Below, piece after piece: positions 7,867 through 14,942 of a DNA stretch of 64,000 bases. The notes under the pieces were generated by a model. That model saw only the letters and a list, made by a program, of their open reading frames with translations, had not been told where the DNA came from and ran no database searches. The stretch comes from Verrucomicrobiota bacterium (GTDB lineage Bacteria > Verrucomicrobiota > Verrucomicrobiia > Opitutales > Opitutaceae): positions 1-64,000 of the forward strand of contig JADKHC010000019.1 in NCBI GenBank assembly GCA_016721945.1. Direction: 5' to 3'. A program made the position numbers and the translations under genes. Position 1 is the stretch's first letter. Each line of letters begins with the position of its first letter.

Positions 7867-8016
7867 AGCCGTAACGATGCAGTAGAGGGTGGAGCCCGTT
7901 GTCTCTAACGGGCTGGTTTGGGAGGGTCTTCGATCAAGCCCGATAGGGACATCGGGCTCCACCTTCAGTGCATCGTTCCTCGCTTGAGATTATGCTTCAA
8001 CTGCATCGTTACGGCT
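7867..8016. repeat. MITE-like element, family D (copy 1)
   Basis: About 150 bases bounded by inverted copies of AGCCGTAACGATGCAGT (7867-7883) and ACTGCATCGTTACGGCT (8000-8016). The inside has nested inverted repeats: AGCCCGTT/AACGGGCT and AGCCCGAT/ATCGGGCT hairpins within GGTGGAGCCC...GGGCTCCACC arms. It fills the space before the Dabb stop codon. No coding capacity. Confidence 0.75.
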
Positions 8017-8019
8017 AAG

Positions 8020-8319
8020 TTAAATAGGGTCGTACACTTGCACGCGGGCCCAGAGCGGACGGAAGTTTTGGTTAAAGGCCTGATGGAGCGGATCGATTTG
8101 GTAGGCATCGTGGGCTGCGATATCCTTGAAAATCACAGTGAGGCCAAAAGTATAGCTGCTGTCGCGCACGGGACGGTCCGGCAAAATCGCTGGCGTACCG
8201 ATGTACAGGGCCTCCACGGACTTGATGCCACGGAGCGATTCCAGACCTCCCCTCATGGCTTCGATTTGTGCCTGGCTGGTTTCGGGTTTTAGCCAGAAGA
8301 AAACGGAATGGATGAGCAT
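8020..8319 (-). CDS. Dabb (stress-responsive A/B barrel) domain protein
   Basis: A 99-residue single-domain protein. The start MLIHSVFFWLKPETS with the buried His-Ser-Val-Phe strand, the middle VEALYIGTPA, and SYTFGLTVIFKDIAAHDAYQ then DPLHQAF are typical of the dimeric alpha-beta barrel Dabb family. Many members have no known substrate. It stands alone, facing a family D repeat downstream. Confidence 0.9.
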   Translation of the reverse strand: MLIHSVFFWLKPETSQAQIEAMRGGLESLRGIKSVEALYIGTPAILPDRPVRDSSYTFGLTVIFKDIAAHDAYQIDPLHQAFNQNFRPLWARVQVYDPI

Positions 8320-8432
8320 GAACCACTTGTCACAGTTGCGGGCTGGTTATGGCAAGCCGCGAAAAGGGAGTTGCAAAAGCTCTTTCAGAAACCTTGACCC
8401 GATCCGATTCCGCCTCAATTTCCCAACCTTCT

Positions 8433-8506
8433 TGCCCGATGGTGTAATGGCAGCACCGGAGATTTTGGATCTCCTTGTCATGGTTCGAATCCATGTCGGG
8501 CAGCCA
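8433..8506 (+). tRNA. tRNA-Gln (UUG)
   Basis: The acceptor arms TGCCCGA (8433-8439) and TCGGGCA (8496-8502) pair, with discriminator G and encoded CCA (8504-8506). The anticodon stem GGAGA/TCTCC encloses a seven-base loop TTTTGGA, giving anticodon TTG. The T-loop is TTCGAAT. Total length with CCA is 74 bases. Confidence 0.95.
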
Positions 8507-8523
8507 TTCGACGCGCCGCAGAA

Positions 8524-8747
8524 CGCGGCTTGCTCATGGCCTGCGGCCGGCGCGATATGCGAATCGAGATCATTCCACTTACGAACAGGCGCGGAGAATG
8601 GTCCCGAGCAAGCGAAGCGCGTCGAGGGGCTATGTCGAAATAGAGACTTTGAAAACTGGGAAATGCGCGGCTTGCTCATGGCCTGCGGCCGGCTAATCGA
8701 AATATATAAATGTGTTGATAGACGAAGCGCGGAGAATGGTCCCGAGC
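8524..8747 (+). repeat. imperfect tandem duplication between tRNA-Gln and GIY-YIG gene
   Basis: An exact 28-base direct repeat starting CGCGGCTTGCTCATGGCC occurs at 8524-8551 and 8666-8693. A second shared block beginning GCGCGGAGAATGGTCCCGAG occurs at 8589-8609 and 8727-8747. The offsets (142 and 138) show a duplicated unit of about 140 bases. The second block runs into the start of the GIY-YIG gene, so the first unit contains a truncated copy of that gene's 5' end. Confidence 0.75.
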
Positions 8748-9071
8748 CTGTCGAGGGGCACGCCTGTCGTCTATTTCTTGGGCCTACAATCGGGAGGTAT
8801 TTACATCGGCGCATCGGCCGATTTGTCGCAACGACTCGATGATCACTTGGCGGGCAATGCTTGCCGGACGACGCGACTTGATCGTCCGCTCGCCGTGCTT
8901 CGTGTCGAAATCTTTTCCTTATTTGCGGAGGCTCGCACACGAGAAGCGCAACTGAAGCGCTGGTCACGTCGGAAAAAGGAGGCGCTGATTCGCGGTGACG
9001 TCGAAACCCTGCGCTCCCTCAGTCAATCGCGCGATGCCGACAAAGATTCACGGCACTGCGCAAACTGCTAA
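8736..9071 (+). CDS. GIY-YIG domain endonuclease-like protein
   Basis: A 111-residue protein; the ATG at 8736 is used, with a GTG at 8712 possible. The GIY-YIG core is visible as VVYFLGLQSGGIYIGASADL, followed by LDDHLAGNA, and a later EAQLKRWSRRKKEALIRGD that matches the small YhbQ/UPF0213-type proteins. The first ten residues (MVPSLSRGT) derive from the repeated block also found upstream. Small GIY-YIG proteins cut branched or specific DNA; this one's target is unknown. Its position right after a tRNA and a duplicated unit suggests mobility. The C-terminus is low-complexity and may be recent. Confidence 0.8.
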   Translation: MVPSLSRGTPVVYFLGLQSGGIYIGASADLSQRLDDHLAGNACRTTRLDRPLAVLRVEIFSLFAEARTREAQLKRWSRRKKEALIRGDVETLRSLSQSRDADKDSRHCANC

Positions 9072-9211
9072 ACGCTCGAAATGTTTTTTGCGCTGTATCT
9101 GGCTTACGGAATTTTGCGTCTCCATCCAGCTCGGTAGTTAGTTTTTGTTGGCGCAGAGTGTGGTGGTGCGCGCTTGACGTTGTCGGCTTTTGGCGCGGCA
9201 TTTCTTCTGAC

Positions 9212-10339
9212 ATGCCGAGCAAAAAAGATCGCGAACATTGCCATCAGCCACGTCCCGACTGGGTTCCTGACGAGGCCAGTCCGGCGTTTGCCACGTGGGT
9301 CATGCAAGGCGTCACACCTTCAGGTAATACTCGTATGGATAAACACGCTCCGCGTCGCCGCCAGCTCTCGATCGACGATTACGTTGACGGTATTCAGAAG
9401 CGCGATACCGGCATCCTTGCCCGCGCGATCACGCTCATCGAGAGCAACGCCGTCGCTCATCAAGAGCTCGCACAACAGTTGCTCGCGCGCGTACTGCCCT
9501 TGACCGGGCGCTCGCTGCGCGTGGGGCTCACGGGCATTCCCGGTGCGGGCAAGAGTACGTTTGTCGAGGCGCTCGGCAGTCGGTTGTGCAACGAAGGTCA
9601 CCGCATCGCGGTGCTGGCCGTCGATCCTTCGAGTACGATTACCGGTGGCAGTATTCTCGGTGACAAGGTCCGCATGGAAAAACTTTCGCGGCATCACAGT
9701 GCGTTCATCCGGCCTTCGCCTTCGAGTGGTTCACTCGGTGGCGTGGCGAGAAAAAGTCGCGAAGCGCTGCTGCTTTGCGAAGCGGCAGGCTACGATATCG
9801 TGATCGTTGAAACCGTCGGTGTCGGCCAAAACGAAGTCACCGTGCGCTCGATGGTGGATTGTTTTCTCATGCTCATGATTTCCGGTGGCGGCGACGAAGT
9901 ACAGGGCATCAAGAAAGGCATCATGGAGCTGGCCGATCTTATTGTTTTCAACAAGGCCGAGGGCGACAATCGTCCGCGTGCTACAGCTGCGCAGGCTGAG
10001 ATGAAACGTGTGTTACATTATCTGCGGCCCGCGACCGAAGGCTGGACTACGCCTGCGCTGCTCGCGTCTGCGCTTTCGGGCGAAGGCATCGCTGAGGTCT
10101 GGGCGACGGTGGAGGAATTTTTCAAAACCGCACGGACGGGTGGGGCGCTTGAACAGCGCCGTCGCTCTCAATCCGTCGCCTGGATGCATGCGCTGATCCG
10201 CGAGTCGTTGCAGAACGATTTTTATCAACACGCCAACGTCAAAGTCCAGCAGCCCGCGCTCGAAGCTGCTGTCGCCGACGGACGCCTGCCTGCGCTCGCC
10301 GCCGCACAGCAGTTGCTGGCCGCGGTGTCCAAGCAATGA
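9212..10339 (+). CDS. meaB: methylmalonyl-CoA mutase-associated GTPase MeaB
   Basis: A 375-residue G3E-type GTPase chaperone that protects and reloads the B12-dependent methylmalonyl-CoA mutase. The P-loop is GIPGAGKST; VDPSSTITGGSILGDKVRM, the Walker B VETVGVGQNE and the NKAEGDN base-specificity motif are all present. The ATG at 9212 precedes a 40-residue extension including RPDWVPDEASPAFATWVM. No mutase gene is in the window, so the partner is encoded elsewhere. A MITE-like repeat follows within 16 bases of the stop codon. Confidence 0.92.
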   Translation: MPSKKDREHCHQPRPDWVPDEASPAFATWVMQGVTPSGNTRMDKHAPRRRQLSIDDYVDGIQKRDTGILARAITLIESNAVAHQELAQQLLARVLPLTGRSLRVGLTGIPGAGKSTFVEALGSRLCNEGHRIAVLAVDPSSTITGGSILGDKVRMEKLSRHHSAFIRPSPSSGSLGGVARKSREALLLCEAAGYDIVIVETVGVGQNEVTVRSMVDCFLMLMISGGGDEVQGIKKGIMELADLIVFNKAEGDNRPRATAAQAEMKRVLHYLRPATEGWTTPALLASALSGEGIAEVWATVEEFFKTARTGGALEQRRRSQSVAWMHALIRESLQNDFYQHANVKVQQPALEAAVADGRLPALAAAQQLLAAVSKQ

Positions 10340-10354
10340 CGGATGTCTGATTTT

Positions 10355-10562
10355 ATAGCAGATTCAGTTAAACTGTAGCCGTCCTTAAGCCGGAGTTGAT
10401 ATTGATATAAGGAACTCAGGAACACTGGAACGAACCGGTTGTGCGTAGGGGCGCAATCTTGTTGCGCCCAAGTACGAGGCTTACGGAAAGGGCGCAGCAA
10501 GTCTGCGCCCCTACACGACCAACCTCAATATAGCTATCGGCTACAGTTCAAATCTAACTGCT
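10355..10562. repeat. MITE-like element, family A (copy A)
   Basis: About 208 bases bounded by inverted ends: left GCAGATTCAGTTAAACTG (from 10359), continuing TAGCCG; right GGCTACAGTTCAAATC to AACTGCT (10539-10562). Inside are GGAACTCAGGAACACTGG (10411-10428), shared with copy B, and a hairpin pair GTAGGGGCGCA (10445) and TGCGCCCCTAC (to 10514). The right end abuts the TAG stop of the neighbouring methyltransferase gene. It contains no ORF. Confidence 0.7.
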
Positions 10563-11408
10563 CTAGCCGATTTTAGTTGGTTCGGCGATGGCTGACCAGA
10601 AGCGACATTCGTCGGAGAAATCGACTACGGCACGGGATTCGCGGGCGATTTTGCGGCGCATGGAGTCAAAGGTGTGACGCCAGCCGGTCGCCGCGAGGTC
10701 TTCCAGAATTTCGTCGCGGTTGGGCAGGTGCATGAAGGTTCGGCCGGCTTCATGTTCGAAATAGCGGTCGCCGAATTCGATCAAGCGTGCATCCTGTTTG
10801 CCCTTGGCCCAGCGCAGGGTTTCGAGGCGCCAGAGTGCCTGTTCAGTCGGCGTCGAGTCGCGGTCGTGCGTGGTGAAAAGCAGTGGTGCCCCTGGTTTAC
10901 AGACCACTCTCAACTCACGTAGTGCCGCACGGCGGTTCTCGCGGCCCGGAATCTGCATGAGCCCGTTGAACATGAAGAGCGCTCCGTCGAAGCCCTGTTT
11001 GTCATCTATTAAATGACAAACGGCTTTGGAGGTTTTGCCTGGGGGAATCAAGGGTTTGTCATTTAATAGATGACATGTTGCTTGTCCCGATTTGCGGAGG
11101 CGGGTGGCGTCGGCGTGGAGGAATTTTATGGCGGTGGCGGATTGTTCGTCGGCGAGGTTTCGGGCCTGCTCGACGAGTTCCTCGGCGAAGTCGAAGGCGG
11201 TGAGGTTGCGATAGCCTTCATGCCACAGGCCGAGGGTGACGCGGCCGGAGCCGCAGCCGGCTTCGAGGAGCGCGGCGTTTTTGTCGGTAAAGAAACGTTC
11301 GATCAGGATTTTTTCGGATTTCCAGAGGCCGAGAAAATGCGCAGCGCGGGTGTAGTGGACGACTGCGAGCGGGTCGTTGAAGTCGGCACGGACGGTTTCG
11401 GCGGAGAT
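10563..11408 (-). CDS. class I SAM-dependent methyltransferase lacking a standard start, with in-frame palindromic insertion
   Basis: Open frame of about 281 codons. The SAM-binding motif I is LLEAGCGSGRVTLGLW; LTAFDFAEELVEQAR and FLHADATRLR (motif II region) follow, then FDGALFMFNGL and ELRVVCKPGAPLLFTTHD. No ATG, GTG or TTG occurs in frame from the upstream stop (11487) to 11051, and by then motif I has passed. The nearest plausible initiator is an ATC at 11408, after which the sequence reads ISAETVRADFNDPLAVVHY. A palindromic insertion (10997-11075) splits the conserved region yet keeps the frame. The substrate is unknown. It may be a decaying gene or use a rare AUC start. Confidence 0.65.
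   Translation of the reverse strand: MSAETVRADFNDPLAVVHYTRAAHFLGLWKSEKILIERFFTDKNAALLEAGCGSGRVTLGLWHEGYRNLTAFDFAEELVEQARNLADEQSATAIKFLHADATRLRKSGQATCHLLNDKPLIPPGKTSKAVCHLIDDKQGFDGALFMFNGLMQIPGRENRRAALRELRVVCKPGAPLLFTTHDRDSTPTEQALWRLETLRWAKGKQDARLIEFGDRYFEHEAGRTFMHLPNRDEILEDLAATGWRHTFDSMRRKIARESRAVVDFSDECRFWSAIAEPTKIG
10997..11075. repeat. palindromic element inserted in frame in the methyltransferase gene
   Basis: TGTCATCTATTAAATGACAA (from 11000) and its exact reverse complement TTGTCATTTAATAGATGACA (to 11075) form a 22-base perfect inverted repeat. Each arm is itself nearly palindromic. In the coding frame both arms specify a similar peptide: CHLLNDK and CHLIDDK. Confidence 0.75.
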
Positions 11409-11443
11409 TTTTTTGAACGGGAGGCAACTGAGGAAATCAGATT

Positions 11444-11532
11444 TTGAACACCAAGGCCGCGAAGGGACGCAAAGAAGAAATAGGAATCAGGCCGTGATTT
11501 ATTTGCGCTCCTTTGCGTGCTTCGTGTTCAAG
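11444..11532. repeat. imperfect hairpin repeat (copy E4)
   Basis: TTGAACACCAAGGCCGCGAA (from 11444) with GGACGCAAAG is mirrored by CTCCTTTGCGTGCTTCG and TGTTCAA (to 11532). It fills the gap between the RsmB-like gene stop and the start-less methyltransferase gene, where that gene's start region and ribosome binding site would be. Confidence 0.65.
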
Positions 11533-11534
11533 TT

Positions 11535-12644
11535 TTATTTCTTCTTCTTCCACTCGGCGATGAACATGCCGTTAGCGTTGTATTCGTGTGGCCAGATCGT
11601 GAGCTGGGGCGTTTTACCGAGGACTGGCTGCGGCTCCAACTCGGGATGGGCTTCGGTAAAAGCGTTGGCGATGGCAGTGGTTTCGCTACGGGTGAGCGTG
11701 CAGACAGCGTAGACGAGGCGGCCGTTGGGCTTGAGCGAACCGGAGACGGTTTCGAGGAGCTGGCGCTGGATCGTGGCGAGTTCGGCGACGTCGGTCGGAG
11801 TGGTGGTCCAGCGAGCATGCGGGTTGCGCTGCCAGGTGCCGACGCCGCTGCACGGGGCGTCGAGAAGGATACCGTCGAATTTAATTTTGGTGGGTAGTTT
11901 AGCCGAACCATCCCACAGCTCAGCGCGGTAGTTGAAGAGTTTCGCGCGGGCCGCGCGGCGCTTGAGCGTGTCGAGGCGCTTGGCGTTGCGGTCGGTGGAC
12001 CAGACGACGCCTTTGTTCTTCATGAGGTCAGCGAGGTGGAGCGTTTTTCCCCCTTCGCCAGCGCAGGCGTCCCACCAGGTTTCGCCGGGTTTGGGTGCGG
12101 CGGCGAGGCCGACGAGTTGCGAGCCGAGGTCTTGGATTTCGAATTCGCCGGTTTTGAATTGTTCGGTTTTGAAAAGATCCTGCACGCCGGTGAAGCGGAC
12201 GGCGTCGGGCGCGAGTTCGGTGACTTCGGCGGCGAAGAGGGATTTGGCGAGAGCGGCGGCCTGACCGGGGCGCGCGCGCAGCCAGAGGGCCGGGTCGCGT
12301 TGGAGTTGGCGCAGGTAGTCGGCGGGCGTTTCCATTTCGCTGGCGAGCCACTCGGGCACGGCGCGGGCGGCGAGGGCTTCGGCTTTGATGACTTTCGGAT
12401 CGGCGTCGAAGGCTTCCTGGAGGCTGAGAGCCTGCTCCAGGCGTTTTTGCGCAGAGGCTTTGGAGTCGAGCCAGGTTAACCAGCGGAAGTAGACAAATAC
12501 CGTGCGGCTGATATGGCGTTTTACCGGTGGCTGAAGGTAGCGGTGGCTTTCGAAATAGAAGCGTAGTGCGGTGTCCGCGCGTTGATCGGCGGAAATGGAG
12601 GCAAGAATGCGTGCGGCGTGGTTGAAGGTAAGGGAGTCGATCAT
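11535..12644 (-). CDS. RsmB/NSUN-type RNA (cytosine-5) methyltransferase
   Basis: A 369-residue enzyme that methylates cytosine C5 in RNA, probably rRNA or tRNA. The C-terminal catalytic domain shows the SAM-binding WDACAGEGGKTLHLAD, the DAPCSGVGTW motif with one catalytic cysteine and YAVCTLTRSE with the second. The N-terminal third lacks an obvious NusB-like RNA-binding domain, so it is not a canonical full-length RsmB. The ATG at 12644 is preferred; upstream residues are not conserved in character. Confidence 0.88.
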   Translation of the reverse strand: MIDSLTFNHAARILASISADQRADTALRFYFESHRYLQPPVKRHISRTVFVYFRWLTWLDSKASAQKRLEQALSLQEAFDADPKVIKAEALAARAVPEWLASEMETPADYLRQLQRDPALWLRARPGQAAALAKSLFAAEVTELAPDAVRFTGVQDLFKTEQFKTGEFEIQDLGSQLVGLAAAPKPGETWWDACAGEGGKTLHLADLMKNKGVVWSTDRNAKRLDTLKRRAARAKLFNYRAELWDGSAKLPTKIKFDGILLDAPCSGVGTWQRNPHARWTTTPTDVAELATIQRQLLETVSGSLKPNGRLVYAVCTLTRSETTAIANAFTEAHPELEPQPVLGKTPQLTIWPHEYNANGMFIAEWKKKK

Positions 12645-12702
12645 GGACGACTTACAGAGAGGCAGAGAGCGCGGCGGGTTCAATGCCGCAATTTTGTGAT
12701 TA

Positions 12703-12842
12703 GAGCAGTTTCAGTTAAGCTGTAACCGTTCTGGGGCTGGAGAGGGTATTGAATATGGAACTCAGGAACACTGGAACGAACCGATTGTGTTTAAGGGCGA
12801 AGCCTCAAGATTTGTCGGCCATAGTTTTAATTTACCTGCTCT
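12703..12842. repeat. MITE-like element, family A (copy B)
   Basis: About 140 bases. The left end GAGCAGTTTCAGTTAAGC (from 12703) continues TGTAACCG. The right end reads GGCCATAGTTTTAATTTACC to TGCTC and is a degenerate inverted copy. The centre shares GGAACTCAGGAACACTGG then AACGAACCGATTGTG (12757-12790) with copy A. It sits between the RsmB-like gene and the end of the signalling operon. Confidence 0.6.
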
Positions 12843-12854
12843 TAGGGTGCGTCT

Positions 12855-14942
12855 TTAGCTTGAGCTGGGTGAGTGGGCCTCGGCGATGGCGGCGAAGAGT
12901 TGTTGGGGAGTGAAGGGTTTATCCAGAAACACGGGGGGATTGCCCGGCATTTCGAGGTTTTTGGGATCGGCAAGGGCTTCGCTGTAACCGGACATGAGGA
13001 TGACGCTGAGGGTGGGATTTTGCTCGCGGATGCTGCTGGCGAGCTTCAGGCCGCTGACGCCGTTTGGCATGACGATGTCGGTGATCAAGAGGTCAAAGGG
13101 GGCCGGGCTGTTTATCCAAAGGGAGAGCGCGGCGACGCCGTCGGGGGCCATCGCGTATTTGATGCCCCGTCGGCTGAGGAGGGTGGCCAGCACGTTTTGG
13201 ATCGCTGGATCATCTTCGACCATGAGCACGTTTCTCGGGAGGTGTGGGCTACTGGTCTGGTCGCTGGTGTGGGCGTCGGTTGACGTTGTGGCGGGCGTGG
13301 CAGGTACGGGCAGGTAGAAGGTGAACGTGGTGCCGAGGCCGGGTTGTGAGCGCACCTGAATCCAGCCACCGTGTTGTTTGACGATGGAATAAACCGTGGC
13401 GAGGCCCAGACCGGTGCCTTTGCCCGATTCTTTGGTGGTAAAGAATGGTTCGAAAACGCGGGGCAAGATGTCCGCAGGAATGCCGGTACCGGTGTCGCAG
13501 ACGTTGATTTCGATGTATTGACCGGGGGTCGCGTCGGGGTGTTGTGCGGCGGTGTTGATTATTTCGCAGGGCTTGGCTTGGACCGTGATCTTGCCGCCGT
13601 CGGGCATGGCATCGCGGGAATTAACGATCAGGTTGACGATGATCTGTTCGAGATTACCTGCATCGGCGACGATGAGGGGGAGCTGTTTGGGGATGTCCCA
13701 CTCGATGGCGATGTTGGCACTGATGAGTCGGCTGAGCAGTGAGCGGAGGCCGTCGAAGATAGTGCAAAGATCGAGGGTTTGTGGATGGGCGACTTCCTTG
13801 CGGCTGAAGATGAGCAACTGTCTGATCAGACTCGCGGCGCGCATGGTGGCGGTCTGCACGGGTTCGAGCATGGCCCTGGTTTGCTGGTCGGAGCGGTCGA
13901 GCAGGAGTTCCGAGGTGTAGCTCTGGATGACGGTTAGCAGATTATTGAAGTCGTGGGCGATGCCGGCGGTGAGTTGACCCACAGCTTCGAGTTTTTGGGA
14001 CTGACGGAGTTTTTGTTCCGTCTCGAGTTGTTCGGTGACGTCGCGGAGAACGATGATGGCGCAGGAATGTATGGTGAAGGGAATGGCGCGGGCGGAGAAC
14101 CGCATGTGGCGTTCCTGGCCGTGGACGTTCTGGGAAACGAAGGGATGTTCGTCGATGGGCTGACCGGAGCGGAGATGCTTGGCCAAACCGGTCCATCCAG
14201 AGGCATCGAGCGAAGGGCAGATGGTTAAGGGTGTTAGAGCGGTGAGGTCGCAGCGGCTGACGCCGTACTGTTTTTCGAGAGCCGTGTTGATGCTAAGAAA
14301 GCAGGCGTCTTCGAGGTCGACGATGGCCTGGGGCAGCGGGCTGGCATTGAAAGCTTCGGTGAAACGTTCCTCTGCTTCGCTTAGCTGGTAGGTTCGGCGG
14401 GCGACAAGTTCGTCGAGTTGACGAACGTTCGCGGCGTTGTCGCGGGCGAGTTGCCACTTGCGCGAGAGCGAATGAGCGAGTTGAAGGGCTTCGATATGGT
14501 CGAAGGGTTTTTTTAGAATGAGAAGGTTGTCGGAGTAGCCAAGGCGTTCGGAGATGGCGGACCAGCTGTGATCGGAGTAGGCGGTGCAGATGACGATCTG
14601 GAGTTGCGGGTCGGCGCCCCAGAGGTGGCGGATGGTTTCGAGGCCGTCCCAGCCGGGAGGGATGCGCATGTCGACAAAGGCGACAGCGTAGGGGCGGCTC
14701 TCGGTGAGAGCGTCGATGACCCGTTCGAGGCCTTCTTCGCCTTGCATGGCGGAATCAACCGTGAACCGTATTGGTGCTGGCGGTAAGTTCGTTTTCCCGA
14801 AGATCGCGCTGGCAAGGCTTTGGACGCGTGCGTTGCTCTCGGCCGGGTCGGTGCTGGGGTTTAGGATTTTCCTGAAATCTTCGTGGATCGAGGGAGTGTC
14901 GTCGATGACGAGGATACGGTAGGTGGAGGTGGGTTTGTTCAT
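12855..14942 (-). CDS. hybrid histidine kinase: receiver-PAS-HisKA-HATPase-receiver
   Basis: A 695-residue cytoplasmic protein. Residues 8-160 are a receiver with DDTPSIHEDFRKIL and phospho-acceptor Asp91 (FVDMRIPPGWDG). A PAS-like sensor domain covers about 190-305. His330 lies in GQLTAGIAHDFNNLLTVIQ. The ATPase shows N-box NLIVNSRDAMPDGG, G1 VCDTGTGIP and G2 GKGTGLGLATVYS. A second receiver spans 572-690 with Asp622 (LLITDIVMPNG). No membrane segment, so the signal presumably comes from upstream kinases through the N-terminal receiver. Last gene of the operon; its start overlaps the preceding kinase stop by four bases. No output domain. Confidence 0.93.
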   Translation of the reverse strand: MNKPTSTYRILVIDDTPSIHEDFRKILNPSTDPAESNARVQSLASAIFGKTNLPPAPIRFTVDSAMQGEEGLERVIDALTESRPYAVAFVDMRIPPGWDGLETIRHLWGADPQLQIVICTAYSDHSWSAISERLGYSDNLLILKKPFDHIEALQLAHSLSRKWQLARDNAANVRQLDELVARRTYQLSEAEERFTEAFNASPLPQAIVDLEDACFLSINTALEKQYGVSRCDLTALTPLTICPSLDASGWTGLAKHLRSGQPIDEHPFVSQNVHGQERHMRFSARAIPFTIHSCAIIVLRDVTEQLETEQKLRQSQKLEAVGQLTAGIAHDFNNLLTVIQSYTSELLLDRSDQQTRAMLEPVQTATMRAASLIRQLLIFSRKEVAHPQTLDLCTIFDGLRSLLSRLISANIAIEWDIPKQLPLIVADAGNLEQIIVNLIVNSRDAMPDGGKITVQAKPCEIINTAAQHPDATPGQYIEINVCDTGTGIPADILPRVFEPFFTTKESGKGTGLGLATVYSIVKQHGGWIQVRSQPGLGTTFTFYLPVPATPATTSTDAHTSDQTSSPHLPRNVLMVEDDPAIQNVLATLLSRRGIKYAMAPDGVAALSLWINSPAPFDLLITDIVMPNGVSGLKLASSIREQNPTLSVILMSGYSEALADPKNLEMPGNPPVFLDKPFTPQQLFAAIAEAHSPSSS

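Noticed and set aside
11070..11447. Plus-strand ORF opposite the methyltransferase
   Set aside because: Reading the other strand gives conserved SAM-methyltransferase motifs; the plus frame has a shadow composition rich in Gly, Glu and Val.
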